This document shows positions 36,458 through 45,379 of a stretch of 64,000 bases of DNA, in pieces (position 1 is the first letter of the stretch; each line of letters begins with the position of its first letter). The stretch lies in the NCBI RefSeq assembly GCF_016862375.1, contig NZ_BOMV01000013.1:1-64000 (forward strand). The letters run 5' to 3'. The stretch is from Paractinoplanes rishiriensis (lineage in GTDB: Bacteria > Actinomycetota > Actinomycetes > Mycobacteriales > Micromonosporaceae). A program made the translations under genes and the position numbers. A model generated the notes under the pieces. That model saw nothing but the letters and a program-made list of their open reading frames with translations, was not told where the DNA came from and did no database searches.

Positions 36458-37543
36458 ATGCGCGCTGCGGTTCTGCACACGATCGGTGACGACAAGTTCG
36501 ACCTCCGCGACGACGTGACCGTGCTCGGTCCGGGGCCCGGCGAGGTCCACATCCGGGTGCGGGCCGCGGGCGTCTGCCACTCCGACCTGTCGGCCCGCGA
36601 GGGCGGGCTGCCGCAGCCGGTGCCGGCCGTGCTCGGGCACGAGGCGGCCGGCGACGTGCTGGCCGTCGGCGACGGGGTGACCGACCTCGCGCCCGGCGAC
36701 CGGGTCGCGGTCAACTGGCTGCCGTCCTGCGGTTCGTGCGCGTCCTGCCTGCACGACGAGCCGTACCTGTGCATGACACACGTGATGACCGGCTACGTGA
36801 TGCCGCGGTTCATGGCCGGCGAGACTCCCGTGTTCGGGATGGCCGGCTGCGGCGCGTTCGCCGAGGAGATGGTGCTGCCCCGGCCCGGCGTCGTGCAGAT
36901 CGACCCCGATGTGCCGTACGAGGTGGCCGCGCTGGTCGGCTGCGGCGTGATGACCGGCGTCGGCGCGGTGATCAACACGGCCGCGGTGCGACCGGGGGAG
37001 ACCGTGGTGGTGCTCGGCTGCGGCGGCGTGGGCATCGCCGCGATCCAGGGCGCCCGGCTGTCCGGCGCGTCGCTGATCGTCGCGGTGGACACCGTACCGG
37101 CAAAACACGACATCGCCCGCCGCTTCGGTGCCACCCACGCCGTCACGCCCGAGCAGCTCAGCGACCTGTCCGTGGAGCTGACCGGCGGTGAGGGCTTCGA
37201 CTACGCGTTCGACGTGGTAGCCGTGCCGCAGACGCTGCGCACCGCCTGGACCGCCGCCCGTCGCGGCGGCACCGTGGTGGTGGTCGGCGCCGGCCGGGCC
37301 GAGCACCAGGTCGAGTTCAGCCCGTTCGAGCTGCTGTTCGAGGGCAAACGGATCATCCCGTCGCTGTACGGCTCGGCCAATCCGCCGCGCGACTTCCCGC
37401 GCCTGCTGGCCCTGTGGCGGGCCGGCCGCCTCGACATCGAGGGCATGGTGAGCCGCCGCCTGCGCCTCGACGAGGTCGGCGACGCGCTGGCCGCGCTCGG
37501 CTCCGGCGACGTGATCCGCCAGGTCATCGTGCACGGCTCGTGA
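36458..37543 (+). CDS. Zinc-dependent alcohol dehydrogenase (AdhD-like)
   Basis: MDR alcohol dehydrogenase of 361 residues. Catalytic-zinc residues lie in GVCHSDLS and GHEAAG and the structural-zinc cysteines in CGSCASCLHDEPYLC; GCGGVGIAAIQGA is the NAD loop. It is likely to oxidise the CYP125-made side-chain alcohol, or another steroid alcohol, to the aldehyde; the KstR-type palindrome ahead of it supports a side-chain role. ATG at 36458 follows GGGGG. The stop overlaps the GTG of the LLM gene (GTGA). Confidence 0.85.
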   Translation: MRAAVLHTIGDDKFDLRDDVTVLGPGPGEVHIRVRAAGVCHSDLSAREGGLPQPVPAVLGHEAAGDVLAVGDGVTDLAPGDRVAVNWLPSCGSCASCLHDEPYLCMTHVMTGYVMPRFMAGETPVFGMAGCGAFAEEMVLPRPGVVQIDPDVPYEVAALVGCGVMTGVGAVINTAAVRPGETVVVLGCGGVGIAAIQGARLSGASLIVAVDTVPAKHDIARRFGATHAVTPEQLSDLSVELTGGEGFDYAFDVVAVPQTLRTAWTAARRGGTVVVVGAGRAEHQVEFSPFELLFEGKRIIPSLYGSANPPRDFPRLLALWRAGRLDIEGMVSRRLRLDEVGDALAALGSGDVIRQVIVHGS

Positions 37544-38598
37544 CCGCCGTGCGTCTCGGCATCCAGCTGGGCTACAGCGGCGAGGGCTTCGCGGCCGCGG
37601 TCGACGAGGTGGCCGAGTTCGAGTCGGCCGGCGCGCAACTCGTGGTGGTGCCGGAGGCGTACAGCTTCGACGCGGTCAGCCAGATCGGCTACCTGGCGGC
37701 CCGCTGCGGCCTGGAACTCGCATCCGGCGTCATGCAGCTCTACACCCGCACGCCGACCCTGACCGCGATGACGGCGGCCGGCCTCGACTACGTCTCGGGC
37801 GGCCGTTTCTCGCTGGGGCTGGGTGCTTCCGGCCCGCAGGTGATCGAGGGCTTTCACGGCATCCCGTACGACGCGCCGCTCGCGCGTACCCGCGAAGTGG
37901 TTTTGATCTGCCGCCGGGTCTGGCAGCGCGAGACGCTGGTGCACGAGGGACCGAAGTATCGGATCCCGCTGCCGCCGGGCGAGGGCACCGGACTCGGCAA
38001 GCCGCTCAAACTGATCAACCGGCCGGTGCGGCCGCGCATCCCGATCCTGCTGGCCGCGATGGGTCCGCGCAACGTGGCGCTGGCGGCGGAGATCGCCGAG
38101 GGGTGGCAGGCGTTGTTCCTGGATCCGCGCGCCTTCCCCCGCGTGTTCGGCGACGCGCTCGCGGATGGTCTGGCGCGGCGTGACCCTGGGCTGGGGCCAC
38201 TGGACATCAGTGTGCCGGTGCCGTTCGCGGTGGCCGCGCCTACGCCGGCGTTGCTGGATCGGCATCGGGGGCAGTTGGCGCTCTATCTGGGTGGGATGGG
38301 AGCTCGGGGGCGCAATTTCTCCAATGATCTGGTGCGGCGGTACGGGTATCCGGAGGCGGCGGCGCGCATTCAGGAGTTGTTTTTGAGCGGGCGGCGGGCG
38401 GAGGCTGCGGCGGCGGTGCCGGATGAACTGGTGGCGGCTACGTCGCTGGTGGGGGAGGCGGATGAGATCCGGCGGCGGCTGGATGAAATGGCGGGGGTGG
38501 GGGTTACTACATTGTTGGTGTCGCCGCTGGCGGGGACGCGGGGGGAGCGGGTCAAGGACGTGGGGGAGTTGCGGCGGCTGCTGGATGAGCGGCGTTGA
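37540..38598 (+). CDS. LLM-class F420-dependent oxidoreductase (Rv3520c-like)
   Basis: Luciferase-like barrel protein of 352 residues. VRLGIQLGY, YVSGGRFSLGLGASGPQVIEGF and RPRIPILLAAMGPRNVALAAEIAEGW match remembered Rv3520c, which is also about 350 residues and KstR-regulated. It probably uses F420 for a redox step on a sterol intermediate. GTG at 37540 overlaps the adh stop; GTG at 37549 is an alternative. Codon use shifts toward lower GC3 with many GGG/GTG codons in the last 400 bp. Confidence 0.82.
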   Translation: MTAVRLGIQLGYSGEGFAAAVDEVAEFESAGAQLVVVPEAYSFDAVSQIGYLAARCGLELASGVMQLYTRTPTLTAMTAAGLDYVSGGRFSLGLGASGPQVIEGFHGIPYDAPLARTREVVLICRRVWQRETLVHEGPKYRIPLPPGEGTGLGKPLKLINRPVRPRIPILLAAMGPRNVALAAEIAEGWQALFLDPRAFPRVFGDALADGLARRDPGLGPLDISVPVPFAVAAPTPALLDRHRGQLALYLGGMGARGRNFSNDLVRRYGYPEAAARIQELFLSGRRAEAAAAVPDELVAATSLVGEADEIRRRLDEMAGVGVTTLLVSPLAGTRGERVKDVGELRRLLDERR

Positions 38599-38692
38599 CT
38601 CCTAGGAATTGCGATCTGGTCTCGGATGGATTCCGCAGCGGCTAGTAGGTCCGCGAAGGCATCCGGATTTCTCTCAGTCGCCCTTGAAGAAT

Positions 38693-39643
38693 CTAAACCT
38701 GATCCCCGCCAGGCTTTGCGGGTCCGGTTCGGCGCTCCGGGTCCCGCCGGCCTTTCCGGGTCTCCTGGGCGCGCCAGTAGTCGAGGTCCTTCGCCGGTCC
38801 GGACGGTGTTGGCGCCGCCGGCTCGTCCGCGCGATGACCGCCTCCGAGAATCGACCCCAGGCCTCGCCGGAACCGGCCTTTCTCGGGCTCGGTGTGCGTC
38901 TCCGGGCCCGGTGCGGGGTCGGGAGGCGGGCTGGCCTCCTCGGCCGGCGCGGCGGCGGGAACCGGATCGGCCGGTGGCTCCGCGACGTCCGGCACGTCCG
39001 CAGACGAGCCCACGTGGGTCAGCGGTCCGGCGAACTCCAGCGGGATCTGGTCGAAGGCCGTCGCGTACGCAAAATCACCGGTAAAACGGGACAGCTCGTA
39101 CCAGCACCGCTCCCGATCGGACGGCGGCACCACCCACATGCCCCGGACCTGCCGGGGCCGGCCCGCGGGCCCGGCAGGCGGCTCGGCGGCCGCCGCCGCG
39201 GACCAGGGCGCGGCGACGAACGGCGACTCGTGCGGCACGCCCAGGTCGGACGGATGCCGCTTCCAGTCCAGCGGCATCCACGACCCGTAGATCTCGGCGG
39301 CCCAGGACACCCAGTGCCGCTCCAGGTCGGCGAGCGCGGGCAGAACCGGATCGGACGTCCGGGTCAGCCAGCCGGCGAAGCAGAACAGCGGCCGGCTGCC
39401 GTCGGAGTTCATCGTGTCGCTGAGCAGCGAAGCCCGGCCCGCGCCGCCGACCAGGACCGCGTCACCGCGCCGGGCCAGCAGCATGCGCGGTCCGGCGGCC
39501 AGCCCGTCACCGCCGTCGGCGCAGGCCAGCGCGGCGGCGGTGAGCCAATCCGGGTCCATGTCGCCGGGCCGTAGCCGCCACCAGCGGTCGGCCCGGTACG
39601 TCCGGCCGTAGAGGACCGGCTGCCAGACCTGTGCGGCGCTCAC
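38693..39643 (-). CDS. GTPase-associated hypothetical protein with proline-rich tail
   Basis: A 316-residue protein of unknown family. The N-terminal 200 residues form a globular, tryptophan-rich domain (QVWQPVLYGRTYRADRWWRL, DWLTAAALACADGG, RHWVSWAAEIYG). From about residue 205 it becomes Pro/Ala/Glu-rich and ends in a basic stretch. Its ATG overlaps the stop of the upstream GTPase gene (ATGA), so it is made with the GTPases and may act as their regulator or target; this is inference from coupling. Confidence 0.65.
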   Translation of the reverse strand: MSAAQVWQPVLYGRTYRADRWWRLRPGDMDPDWLTAAALACADGGDGLAAGPRMLLARRGDAVLVGGAGRASLLSDTMNSDGSRPLFCFAGWLTRTSDPVLPALADLERHWVSWAAEIYGSWMPLDWKRHPSDLGVPHESPFVAAPWSAAAAAEPPAGPAGRPRQVRGMWVVPPSDRERCWYELSRFTGDFAYATAFDQIPLEFAGPLTHVGSSADVPDVAEPPADPVPAAAPAEEASPPPDPAPGPETHTEPEKGRFRRGLGSILGGGHRADEPAAPTPSGPAKDLDYWRAQETRKGRRDPERRTGPAKPGGDQV

Positions 39644-40665
39644 AGCTGCACCTCGTTGCCGTCCCGGAATAGCGACAAGCCGCTGAGCTCGCCGAACAGC
39701 TGCTTGGCGCGGTGCGCGGCGACCTCCTGCACCGCCATGAAAGTCTCCAGTTCGTCGGCGGCCTGATCCGCCTCGCGGCTCGCCTTCGACGCCTGGCCAC
39801 GGCGGAAGACCGATCCGACACCCCGGGTCAGTCCCTTGCGCATCGACGCCAGCTGACCGGCCCGTTCCCGTTGCAGGCCGGCCGCCACGCCGGCGGCGAT
39901 CGAGAGCTGGTCCATGTACATGGCCAGCGAGTAGACGAGCGGCAAGTGCAGATTGTGCGGCTCGATGTCCTCGGCTTCGACCGTCGGACCCGGATCCGCG
40001 CCGAAGTCGCCGAGCATCACCGGACAGATCAGGGTGGTGAATCCGCCGGTGAACGCGACGCTGATGATCTGCTGGAGATCGTTGATGAGTCCGTCCATCG
40101 GCTCCCGGCGCTCCCGCGGGATCAGGTCGGCCTTGGTGATCAGGATGACCAGGGACGGCGGAGCGAGGTCCCTCCCGCGCCGGCGGATCGTGTCCTGCAG
40201 CAGATTCGTCATCCGGCGCAGGCCGGCCGCGCGGATCACGCCCATCCGGTTGCGGGCCGTGATCGGCTCGGCCAGGTACCGGCCGTCGATGACCAGATAG
40301 ATGGAGTCCGAGGCGACGAGCCGGTCCAGCACGCCGCCGACGTCGGCCTCTCCGCCTTCGCGTTCCTCGTTGATCGCGCCGCCGCGGTAGTCGAGCCAGT
40401 CGACGTCGAGCAACGGCAGCAGCCCGTCCAGGAACTGGAAGGTGTAGTTGATCTCGCTGTTCGGGTTGGGCGGTGGCAGGACACCGTCGTCCAGCAGCTT
40501 CTCCCAGCGGGAGGCCAGCCGCAGATCGATGTCCGTATTGGTGGCGCTCAGGAAGTAGCCTTCCTTGCCGGCCGACAACTCCGCGTACATGCCAAGCAGG
40601 AACGTCGTCTTGCCGGACCGCTTGTGCCCCATGGCGGTGACCGTCAACCTGGGCGGCTCGGCCAT
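39640..40665 (-). CDS. Divergent P-loop GTPase, first of a tandem pair
   Basis: A 341-residue TRAFAC-like GTPase. Walker A GHKRSGKT is at residues 13-20, a DYRGG switch-II-like segment at 92-96 (in place of DxxG), and TKAD at 177-180 as the base-specificity loop. It resembles the double-GTPase (DO-GTPase) families described in bacterial conflict systems; I rely on memory for that name. It is a clear paralogue of the next gene (shared DYRGGA). ATG at 40665 follows GAGGAG in a duplicated 25-bp segment. A C-terminal 80-residue helical tail with RRGQASKASREADQAADELE may be a coiled coil. Confidence 0.78.
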   Translation of the reverse strand: MAEPPRLTVTAMGHKRSGKTTFLLGMYAELSAGKEGYFLSATNTDIDLRLASRWEKLLDDGVLPPPNPNSEINYTFQFLDGLLPLLDVDWLDYRGGAINEEREGGEADVGGVLDRLVASDSIYLVIDGRYLAEPITARNRMGVIRAAGLRRMTNLLQDTIRRRGRDLAPPSLVILITKADLIPRERREPMDGLINDLQQIISVAFTGGFTTLICPVMLGDFGADPGPTVEAEDIEPHNLHLPLVYSLAMYMDQLSIAAGVAAGLQRERAGQLASMRKGLTRGVGSVFRRGQASKASREADQAADELETFMAVQEVAAHRAKQLFGELSGLSLFRDGNEVQL

Positions 40666-40715
40666 ATCGATCTCCTCAGAAAGTGACGGCATCGATCTCC
40701 TCAGAAAGTCACGGC
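40666..40715. repeat. Tandem 25-bp duplication at the GTPase gene junction
   Basis: Positions 40666-40690 and 40691-40715 are the same 25 bases with one mismatch. On the coding strand each copy contains the last codons and stop of the upstream GTPase gene plus the GAGGAG ribosome-binding site of the next gene. The duplication adds a second stop and ribosome-binding site. Confidence 0.95.
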
Positions 40716-41588
40716 GTCCTCGAACGCCGGTGCCAGCTGCTGGCTGGCGGTGATCAACGGCCGCAGGGAGGCCAGCTCGAGATCGGCCGCGACCTGGAGC
40801 TGTGCGGCGACGACGGTCCAGGTCGGCTCGCCGCGATACCAGCTGCGCACCCGGTCGACGACGCCGCCACGCTGCCGGGCAACGGCCTGCAGATGCTGGT
40901 AGTAGGCGACGTTCCGCTGTATCGCCCGCCCGCGGATCGCGATGCCCACGTGCAGGCACCACAGCACCGGGAAGATCACGTTGACCGCCTGCGGGCCGCA
41001 GGCCACCGGGATGATCAGGCCGTACACGTCGTCGGTGGCGCCGACGGCGGCGATCAGGTCACCGAGAAGGTCCCGGGCCCGCCGGGCGGCGGCGTCCTGG
41101 TCGGCCACCAGGTCCCACTTGGTCAAGGCGATCACCAGCGCGGTCGTCTCCTGGCGCTCGCGCAGCAACTTCACCGTGGTGGCGATCAGGGGCCGGACGT
41201 GGGCCTGCGCCCGGGGGCCGCTCGTCAAGCGGGTGCTGTCGATGGTCAGCACGAGCCCACCGGCCGCGGCCGCGTCGGCCCGCAGCTGGCTCGCCTGGGC
41301 CGAATCCGACGTCTCGGTCAGTGCACCGCCCCGGTAGTCACGCCAGACGAAGTCGAAGATCGGCTGCCCGGCGTGGTGGAGCCGCAGCAGGTAGTTGCTG
41401 CGCCGGGCGTTCGGCGGCGGATAGGTGCCGGACCGGATATGGCGGGCCAGCGACATCAACCGCTGGTGGTCCGCCGGGCGCTGGGCGCGGACGGTGAAGC
41501 CCTCACTGCCCCCGTTCATCTCCTCGTACATGGCCGACAGGTAGGACGTCTTCCCTGCCGCCTCATGGCCGAGCATCACCACGTCCAC
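40701..41588 (-). CDS. Divergent P-loop GTPase, second of a tandem pair
   Basis: A 295-residue GTPase paralogous to the neighbour at 39640. Walker A GHEAAGKTS begins at residue 7, DYRGG is at 84-88 and TKWD at 156-159, so all nucleotide-binding motifs are present. It lacks the long C-terminal tail of its neighbour and carries a hydrophobic stretch near 195-215 (YGLIIPVACGP, VIFPVLWCLHVGIAI). The GTG at 41588 lies 3 nt after the stop of the coiled-coil gene. Two side-by-side GTPases suggest a heterodimeric switch acting on, or gated by, the STAND protein. Confidence 0.78.
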   Translation of the reverse strand: MDVVMLGHEAAGKTSYLSAMYEEMNGGSEGFTVRAQRPADHQRLMSLARHIRSGTYPPPNARRSNYLLRLHHAGQPIFDFVWRDYRGGALTETSDSAQASQLRADAAAAGGLVLTIDSTRLTSGPRAQAHVRPLIATTVKLLRERQETTALVIALTKWDLVADQDAAARRARDLLGDLIAAVGATDDVYGLIIPVACGPQAVNVIFPVLWCLHVGIAIRGRAIQRNVAYYQHLQAVARQRGGVVDRVRSWYRGEPTWTVVAAQLQVAADLELASLRPLITASQQLAPAFEDAVTF

Positions 41589-41591
41589 GGC

Positions 41592-42896
41592 TCACCACTC
41601 CCCGAACGGTGCGTTAGGGTCGCCGCCCCGGGTCAGCACGATGCGCGGTTCGGAGCTCTCCCCGGTCTTGTCCCGGGTGCGCCGGACCAGTTCCCGGCTC
41701 GGCGCCGCCGGAGCCGCGACGGGCAGCGGTTCACGCAACGCCGCGCGTGCCTTCGCGTCGAGCAGATCCGGGCTCTCCCGGTCCAGGCGTTCGAGCATCG
41801 TTACGTGCCACTCCGCCAGCTGCTTGTCGGCCCGCGCCGCCAGAATCGCGTCGCGCAGGGTCGCCGACGGCCGGCCGTTGAGCGCCTCCAGCGCCTCCAC
41901 CACATCGGCCCGGGCCGCCGCCCGGTCACCCAGGGCGATCTGCCGCCGGCTCCGATGCAGCAGGTGGTACGCCGGATCGGCCAGCGCTTCGCGATCCACC
42001 GGGAACACGAGCTGTGCCGCCGCCTCCGGACCCAACTCCCGGATCGCCGTGTCGATCTGCTCGTCGTACCCGCGCCGGCGCAACAGGTGGTAGGCGTCCA
42101 CCGCGGCGGTTGCGGCGACGGCGGCCAGCCGCGTCGCCCACTCCGTCTGAACCGTCGACAGCGACCGCTCGTCGGCCACCGACGGCGGGCTGACGAAGCC
42201 GTGGCTCGACGCCTCCTCCAACGCGTCCAGTCGCTCCCTCGTCCAGGCGTCCCGGTCGGGCAGCGGCATCCAGGCGATCTGGCTCATCGGGCGAACCGTC
42301 TGACCGCCCAGATGAGAACCGCCCAGCCAGACCAGCAGCCATCCGCTGACAACCTCGACCCGCAGCACGACGGTCGGCACACCGGCCAGGTCATGGCGCA
42401 GCAGCGCCGCGTGCGGCCAGGTGAAGTCGCGGTCGGCAGCCTGCACGAACGCGAGGTGGGCGTGCTGCAGGGGCATCAGGAACGCCTCGACGCGCCGGCT
42501 CAGGCTGTGCCACATCGGGTCGGCGCCGTCCCGCGTCGGGACGATGAGGATCAACGGAGGCATCGTCTGCAGGTCGGCATACACCGTGCGGATGTTCTCG
42601 CGCAGTGATCCGGCCCCGGCGGTGAACGGGTAGTGCCGCAGCGCTTCGGTCTCGCGCGCGAGCGCCGCCGCCCGGTCGTCGTCCTCCCGCTTGTCGCGGC
42701 GGCCACGGATGTACTCCTCGCGCGCCTGCTGCTGGTCCTCGGCGCGGCGGCGCGACTCCGCCTGGTCCTGGCGTGCGGCCTGCTCCTGCTCACGGGCGAC
42801 AACCCGGCGATCGAGGTAGATTTCCAGGCCGGCCGTGGTGAGCCGTAGCGCACCCTCGATCAGTCCCGCTGTCGCACTGTACGGATCCGCCGCCAT
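41592..42896 (-). CDS. Coiled-coil protein of unknown function in the GTPase/STAND cluster
   Basis: A 434-residue protein. Residues 30-85 form a highly charged Arg/Glu/Gln coiled coil (REQEQAARQDQAESRRRAED and onward). The middle, about 110-210, is an alpha/beta domain with LILIVPTRDGADPMW and GWLLVWLGGSHLGGQ. The C-terminal half is helical, perhaps repeat-like. No catalytic motif is recognised. It sits 3 nt upstream of the second GTPase gene. ATG at 42896 gives MAADPYSATAGLIEGALRL. Probably an adaptor or sensor between STAND and GTPase parts; this is inference. Confidence 0.68.
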   Translation of the reverse strand: MAADPYSATAGLIEGALRLTTAGLEIYLDRRVVAREQEQAARQDQAESRRRAEDQQQAREEYIRGRRDKREDDDRAAALARETEALRHYPFTAGAGSLRENIRTVYADLQTMPPLILIVPTRDGADPMWHSLSRRVEAFLMPLQHAHLAFVQAADRDFTWPHAALLRHDLAGVPTVVLRVEVVSGWLLVWLGGSHLGGQTVRPMSQIAWMPLPDRDAWTRERLDALEEASSHGFVSPPSVADERSLSTVQTEWATRLAAVAATAAVDAYHLLRRRGYDEQIDTAIRELGPEAAAQLVFPVDREALADPAYHLLHRSRRQIALGDRAAARADVVEALEALNGRPSATLRDAILAARADKQLAEWHVTMLERLDRESPDLLDAKARAALREPLPVAAPAAPSRELVRRTRDKTGESSEPRIVLTRGGDPNAPFGEW

Positions 42897-43016
42897 CGGT
42901 CACCTCCCGGGCTTTCCAGGTGGTGACTGTAAGCAGCCGCGCGGACACCAGCTGTCGGATGAAGGACGCAGGTCCGGAACACTGGCCGATCATCGATGCC
43001 GGTGCGACCGTACGGG

Positions 43017-45323
43017 TCAAGGATGTGAGCGAGTTGTGCCGGCTCCTGGTCGGGCGCCGGTCAGGCGCAGGATGATCTGGTCCACCTCGGCCAGGGTGAT
43101 CTTCCAGCCGCCGGGTGTCAGGTCGCTGAGCGTCACCCGATCCTCCCGGCCGGTCCGGCCCAGATGCAGCGCCGTGGCGAACGCCTGCCGGACGGCCGCC
43201 TCTCGACCGTCCGGTGCCATCCCGAGGAGCTCGCGCAGACGGGATTTCAGTTGGGGGTCGTCGAGGGCGAGCACGGACTGCATGTCGGCGATCATCCGCT
43301 CGCGGAGCCGGATCAGTTCGCCGGAGTCCCGGTTGTCGGCGATCGTCGCGATGGTGGCCAGGGCGGCCGGCGCGGTGCGGTAGGAGGGGTGTTCGTACAG
43401 CTCGGCGAGGAGGATGGGCAGCGTCCGCCGATTCCGGGTGGCCACGAAGACGTAGTGGGTGGCGGTGGTGATGCTCACCGAGTTGTGGGTGCGGTAGGCC
43501 CGGCCGATCTGGTCGATCAGCGCGTCGTCCATGGCCGGATCGACGGGCGGTCGCAGCTGGATGATGGTGCGGGCCGCGATCACCGAGGCCTCGTACGACG
43601 TGTCGTCGCCGAGCATCTCGAACAGCCGGACGGAGGACTCGCGCGGTAGCAGCTCGCCGATGAAGGTGCGCATCTCCTCGGTGACCCGCTGGTTGGCGAA
43701 GGAGGGCAGGGCGCGGAACGGGCGGCCGACCCCGGCGACGAAGGCGCGAGCGGCGAAGTACTCCTCGAACGACTTGTGCATGAAGGTGTAGTTGCCGTTC
43801 GGGTCGCGGTTGAGGAACAGGCTGGTCCGGACGATGCCGTCCCACGCCTGGAGGTCCACGGCCGAGAGGATCCGGGCCTCGAAGTGCCGGCGCACACTGT
43901 CGGTGAGGTGCCGGTGGTGGATCGAGTCCCGTCCCCGCATCAGCGACGTGAAGGCGAGCTCCTCCACGAAATGCAGGACCTCCGCCGGTTCCAGGCCCCG
44001 CCACCGCTCGCGCTCCAGCCACTTCTCCGCGGCGATCTCGTACAGCCGGGCCTGCCCGATGCCGCCGCCCTCGGCGCGCAGTTCCGGCAGCAGGTGGGTG
44101 ATCAGGTTGAGTAGAATCGGACGGTTCGCCAGGTCCTTCAGGTCGTAGATGCGCTCGATGGTCCGCTCGGCCCGCTGCCAGCCGTCTCCCTGCGTACGGC
44201 GGAGATATTCCTGCCGCTGGCCGACGCTGAGCGGCGCCAGGTACAGGGTCGGCGTCCGACGGCCCTCGGCCAGGAGGCCGGTGGCGAGCGGGTCGGGCGC
44301 GGTCAGCAGGCGGCTCTCGGCGATCTCGTCGCGGAAGAAGTGCGTCCGGCAGGTGAGCATGATCTTGCTGGCGGCCGGCAACCTGCCGCTGACCTGGAAC
44401 AGCAGCCGGCTGGTCTCCTGGTCGCTGAACCGCTCGGCCTGTTCGTCCAGGCCGTCGAGGACGATGAGCAGCCGGGTCACCTCGCCGAGCCGGGTGGTGT
44501 CGCCGCCCAGCCGCCGCAACTCGGCGCCGAGCATGTCGGACAGCGTCGCGGTCGAGCGGTAGGCGCGCAGCGGGATCAGCACCGGGAGGACTCCCGCGCC
44601 GGGTTTCCAGGCGGTGGCCAGGTCCCGGCACACGTGCCGGGCGAACGTCGTCTTGCCGCTGCCGAAGTCGCCGAGCACCGCCAGCAGCGGTTCGGCGGGA
44701 TCGTCGAGCCACCTGCGGAAGCGCCGCTCCAGGTCGGACCGGCGGCCGCTCACCTCGGCGTCGAGCGGGACGTAGTGGGCCGTGCTTTCGGTGTCCCGGC
44801 CGAGTTCGGCGGCGAGCCGCAGGCAGTATTCGCCCCAGGCCCGTTCCGGTGCCGGGGCGGCGGGGCCGCCGCCCAGCCGGGACACCTCGCGGGCCAGGTC
44901 GGTGGCGACCTGGCCGGCCAGGTTTTCCGGGGTGGTGAACGTGCTGCGGACGAGCCGGCCGACCCGCTCCTTGAAGGCGGCGAGGCGGTCGGCGGGGCCG
45001 GCCTGGTCGATCATCGGGGGTGGCCACGGGTGATCGTCGTCGATCACGTAGCAGAGGCGGATCTTCCCGGCGGCGCGGTCGAACTCGAGTTCGGTGATCG
45101 AGGGGCCGTCCGGAGCCGGTTGCCAGCCGTAACGCCAGGCGTAGACGCCGACGAAGATGTCGCACTCGTCGATCTCCTGCTCGCAGACCGGCAGGGCCTC
45201 GTCGCCGCGGCTGCCGAAGTGCTCCATCGCGGAGAACTGGAGCTTCATCCGGGCCAGGACCTGGGTGATCAGCTCACGGTGTGCCGCGAGGTCCCGGTAT
45301 GTGGAGCTGACGAAAATCCGCAT
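43017..45323 (-). CDS. DUF4062-NACHT STAND NTPase
   Basis: A 768-residue STAND-type signalling ATPase. Residues 1-90 are a DUF4062 domain (MRIFVSSTYRDLAAHRELI, DIFVGVYAWRYG), commonly found fused to NACHT modules. The NACHT core has Walker A GDFGSGKT at about 218-225 and Walker B LIVLDGLDE at about 286-294. A HEAT-like helical region runs from about 500 to the end. Such proteins act as ligand-triggered switches in immunity and signalling. ATG at 45323 starts the DUF4062 domain exactly, though no strong ribosome-binding site is visible. A gap of 120 nt separates it from the coiled-coil gene on the same strand. Confidence 0.85.
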   Translation of the reverse strand: MRIFVSSTYRDLAAHRELITQVLARMKLQFSAMEHFGSRGDEALPVCEQEIDECDIFVGVYAWRYGWQPAPDGPSITELEFDRAAGKIRLCYVIDDDHPWPPPMIDQAGPADRLAAFKERVGRLVRSTFTTPENLAGQVATDLAREVSRLGGGPAAPAPERAWGEYCLRLAAELGRDTESTAHYVPLDAEVSGRRSDLERRFRRWLDDPAEPLLAVLGDFGSGKTTFARHVCRDLATAWKPGAGVLPVLIPLRAYRSTATLSDMLGAELRRLGGDTTRLGEVTRLLIVLDGLDEQAERFSDQETSRLLFQVSGRLPAASKIMLTCRTHFFRDEIAESRLLTAPDPLATGLLAEGRRTPTLYLAPLSVGQRQEYLRRTQGDGWQRAERTIERIYDLKDLANRPILLNLITHLLPELRAEGGGIGQARLYEIAAEKWLERERWRGLEPAEVLHFVEELAFTSLMRGRDSIHHRHLTDSVRRHFEARILSAVDLQAWDGIVRTSLFLNRDPNGNYTFMHKSFEEYFAARAFVAGVGRPFRALPSFANQRVTEEMRTFIGELLPRESSVRLFEMLGDDTSYEASVIAARTIIQLRPPVDPAMDDALIDQIGRAYRTHNSVSITTATHYVFVATRNRRTLPILLAELYEHPSYRTAPAALATIATIADNRDSGELIRLRERMIADMQSVLALDDPQLKSRLRELLGMAPDGREAAVRQAFATALHLGRTGREDRVTLSDLTPGGWKITLAEVDQIILRLTGARPGAGTTRSHP

Positions 45324-45379
45324 CAGGAGACATCGTGCACCACCGCGATCGGTCAGGGTGGGGTGCGGTGCCGGCTGGG

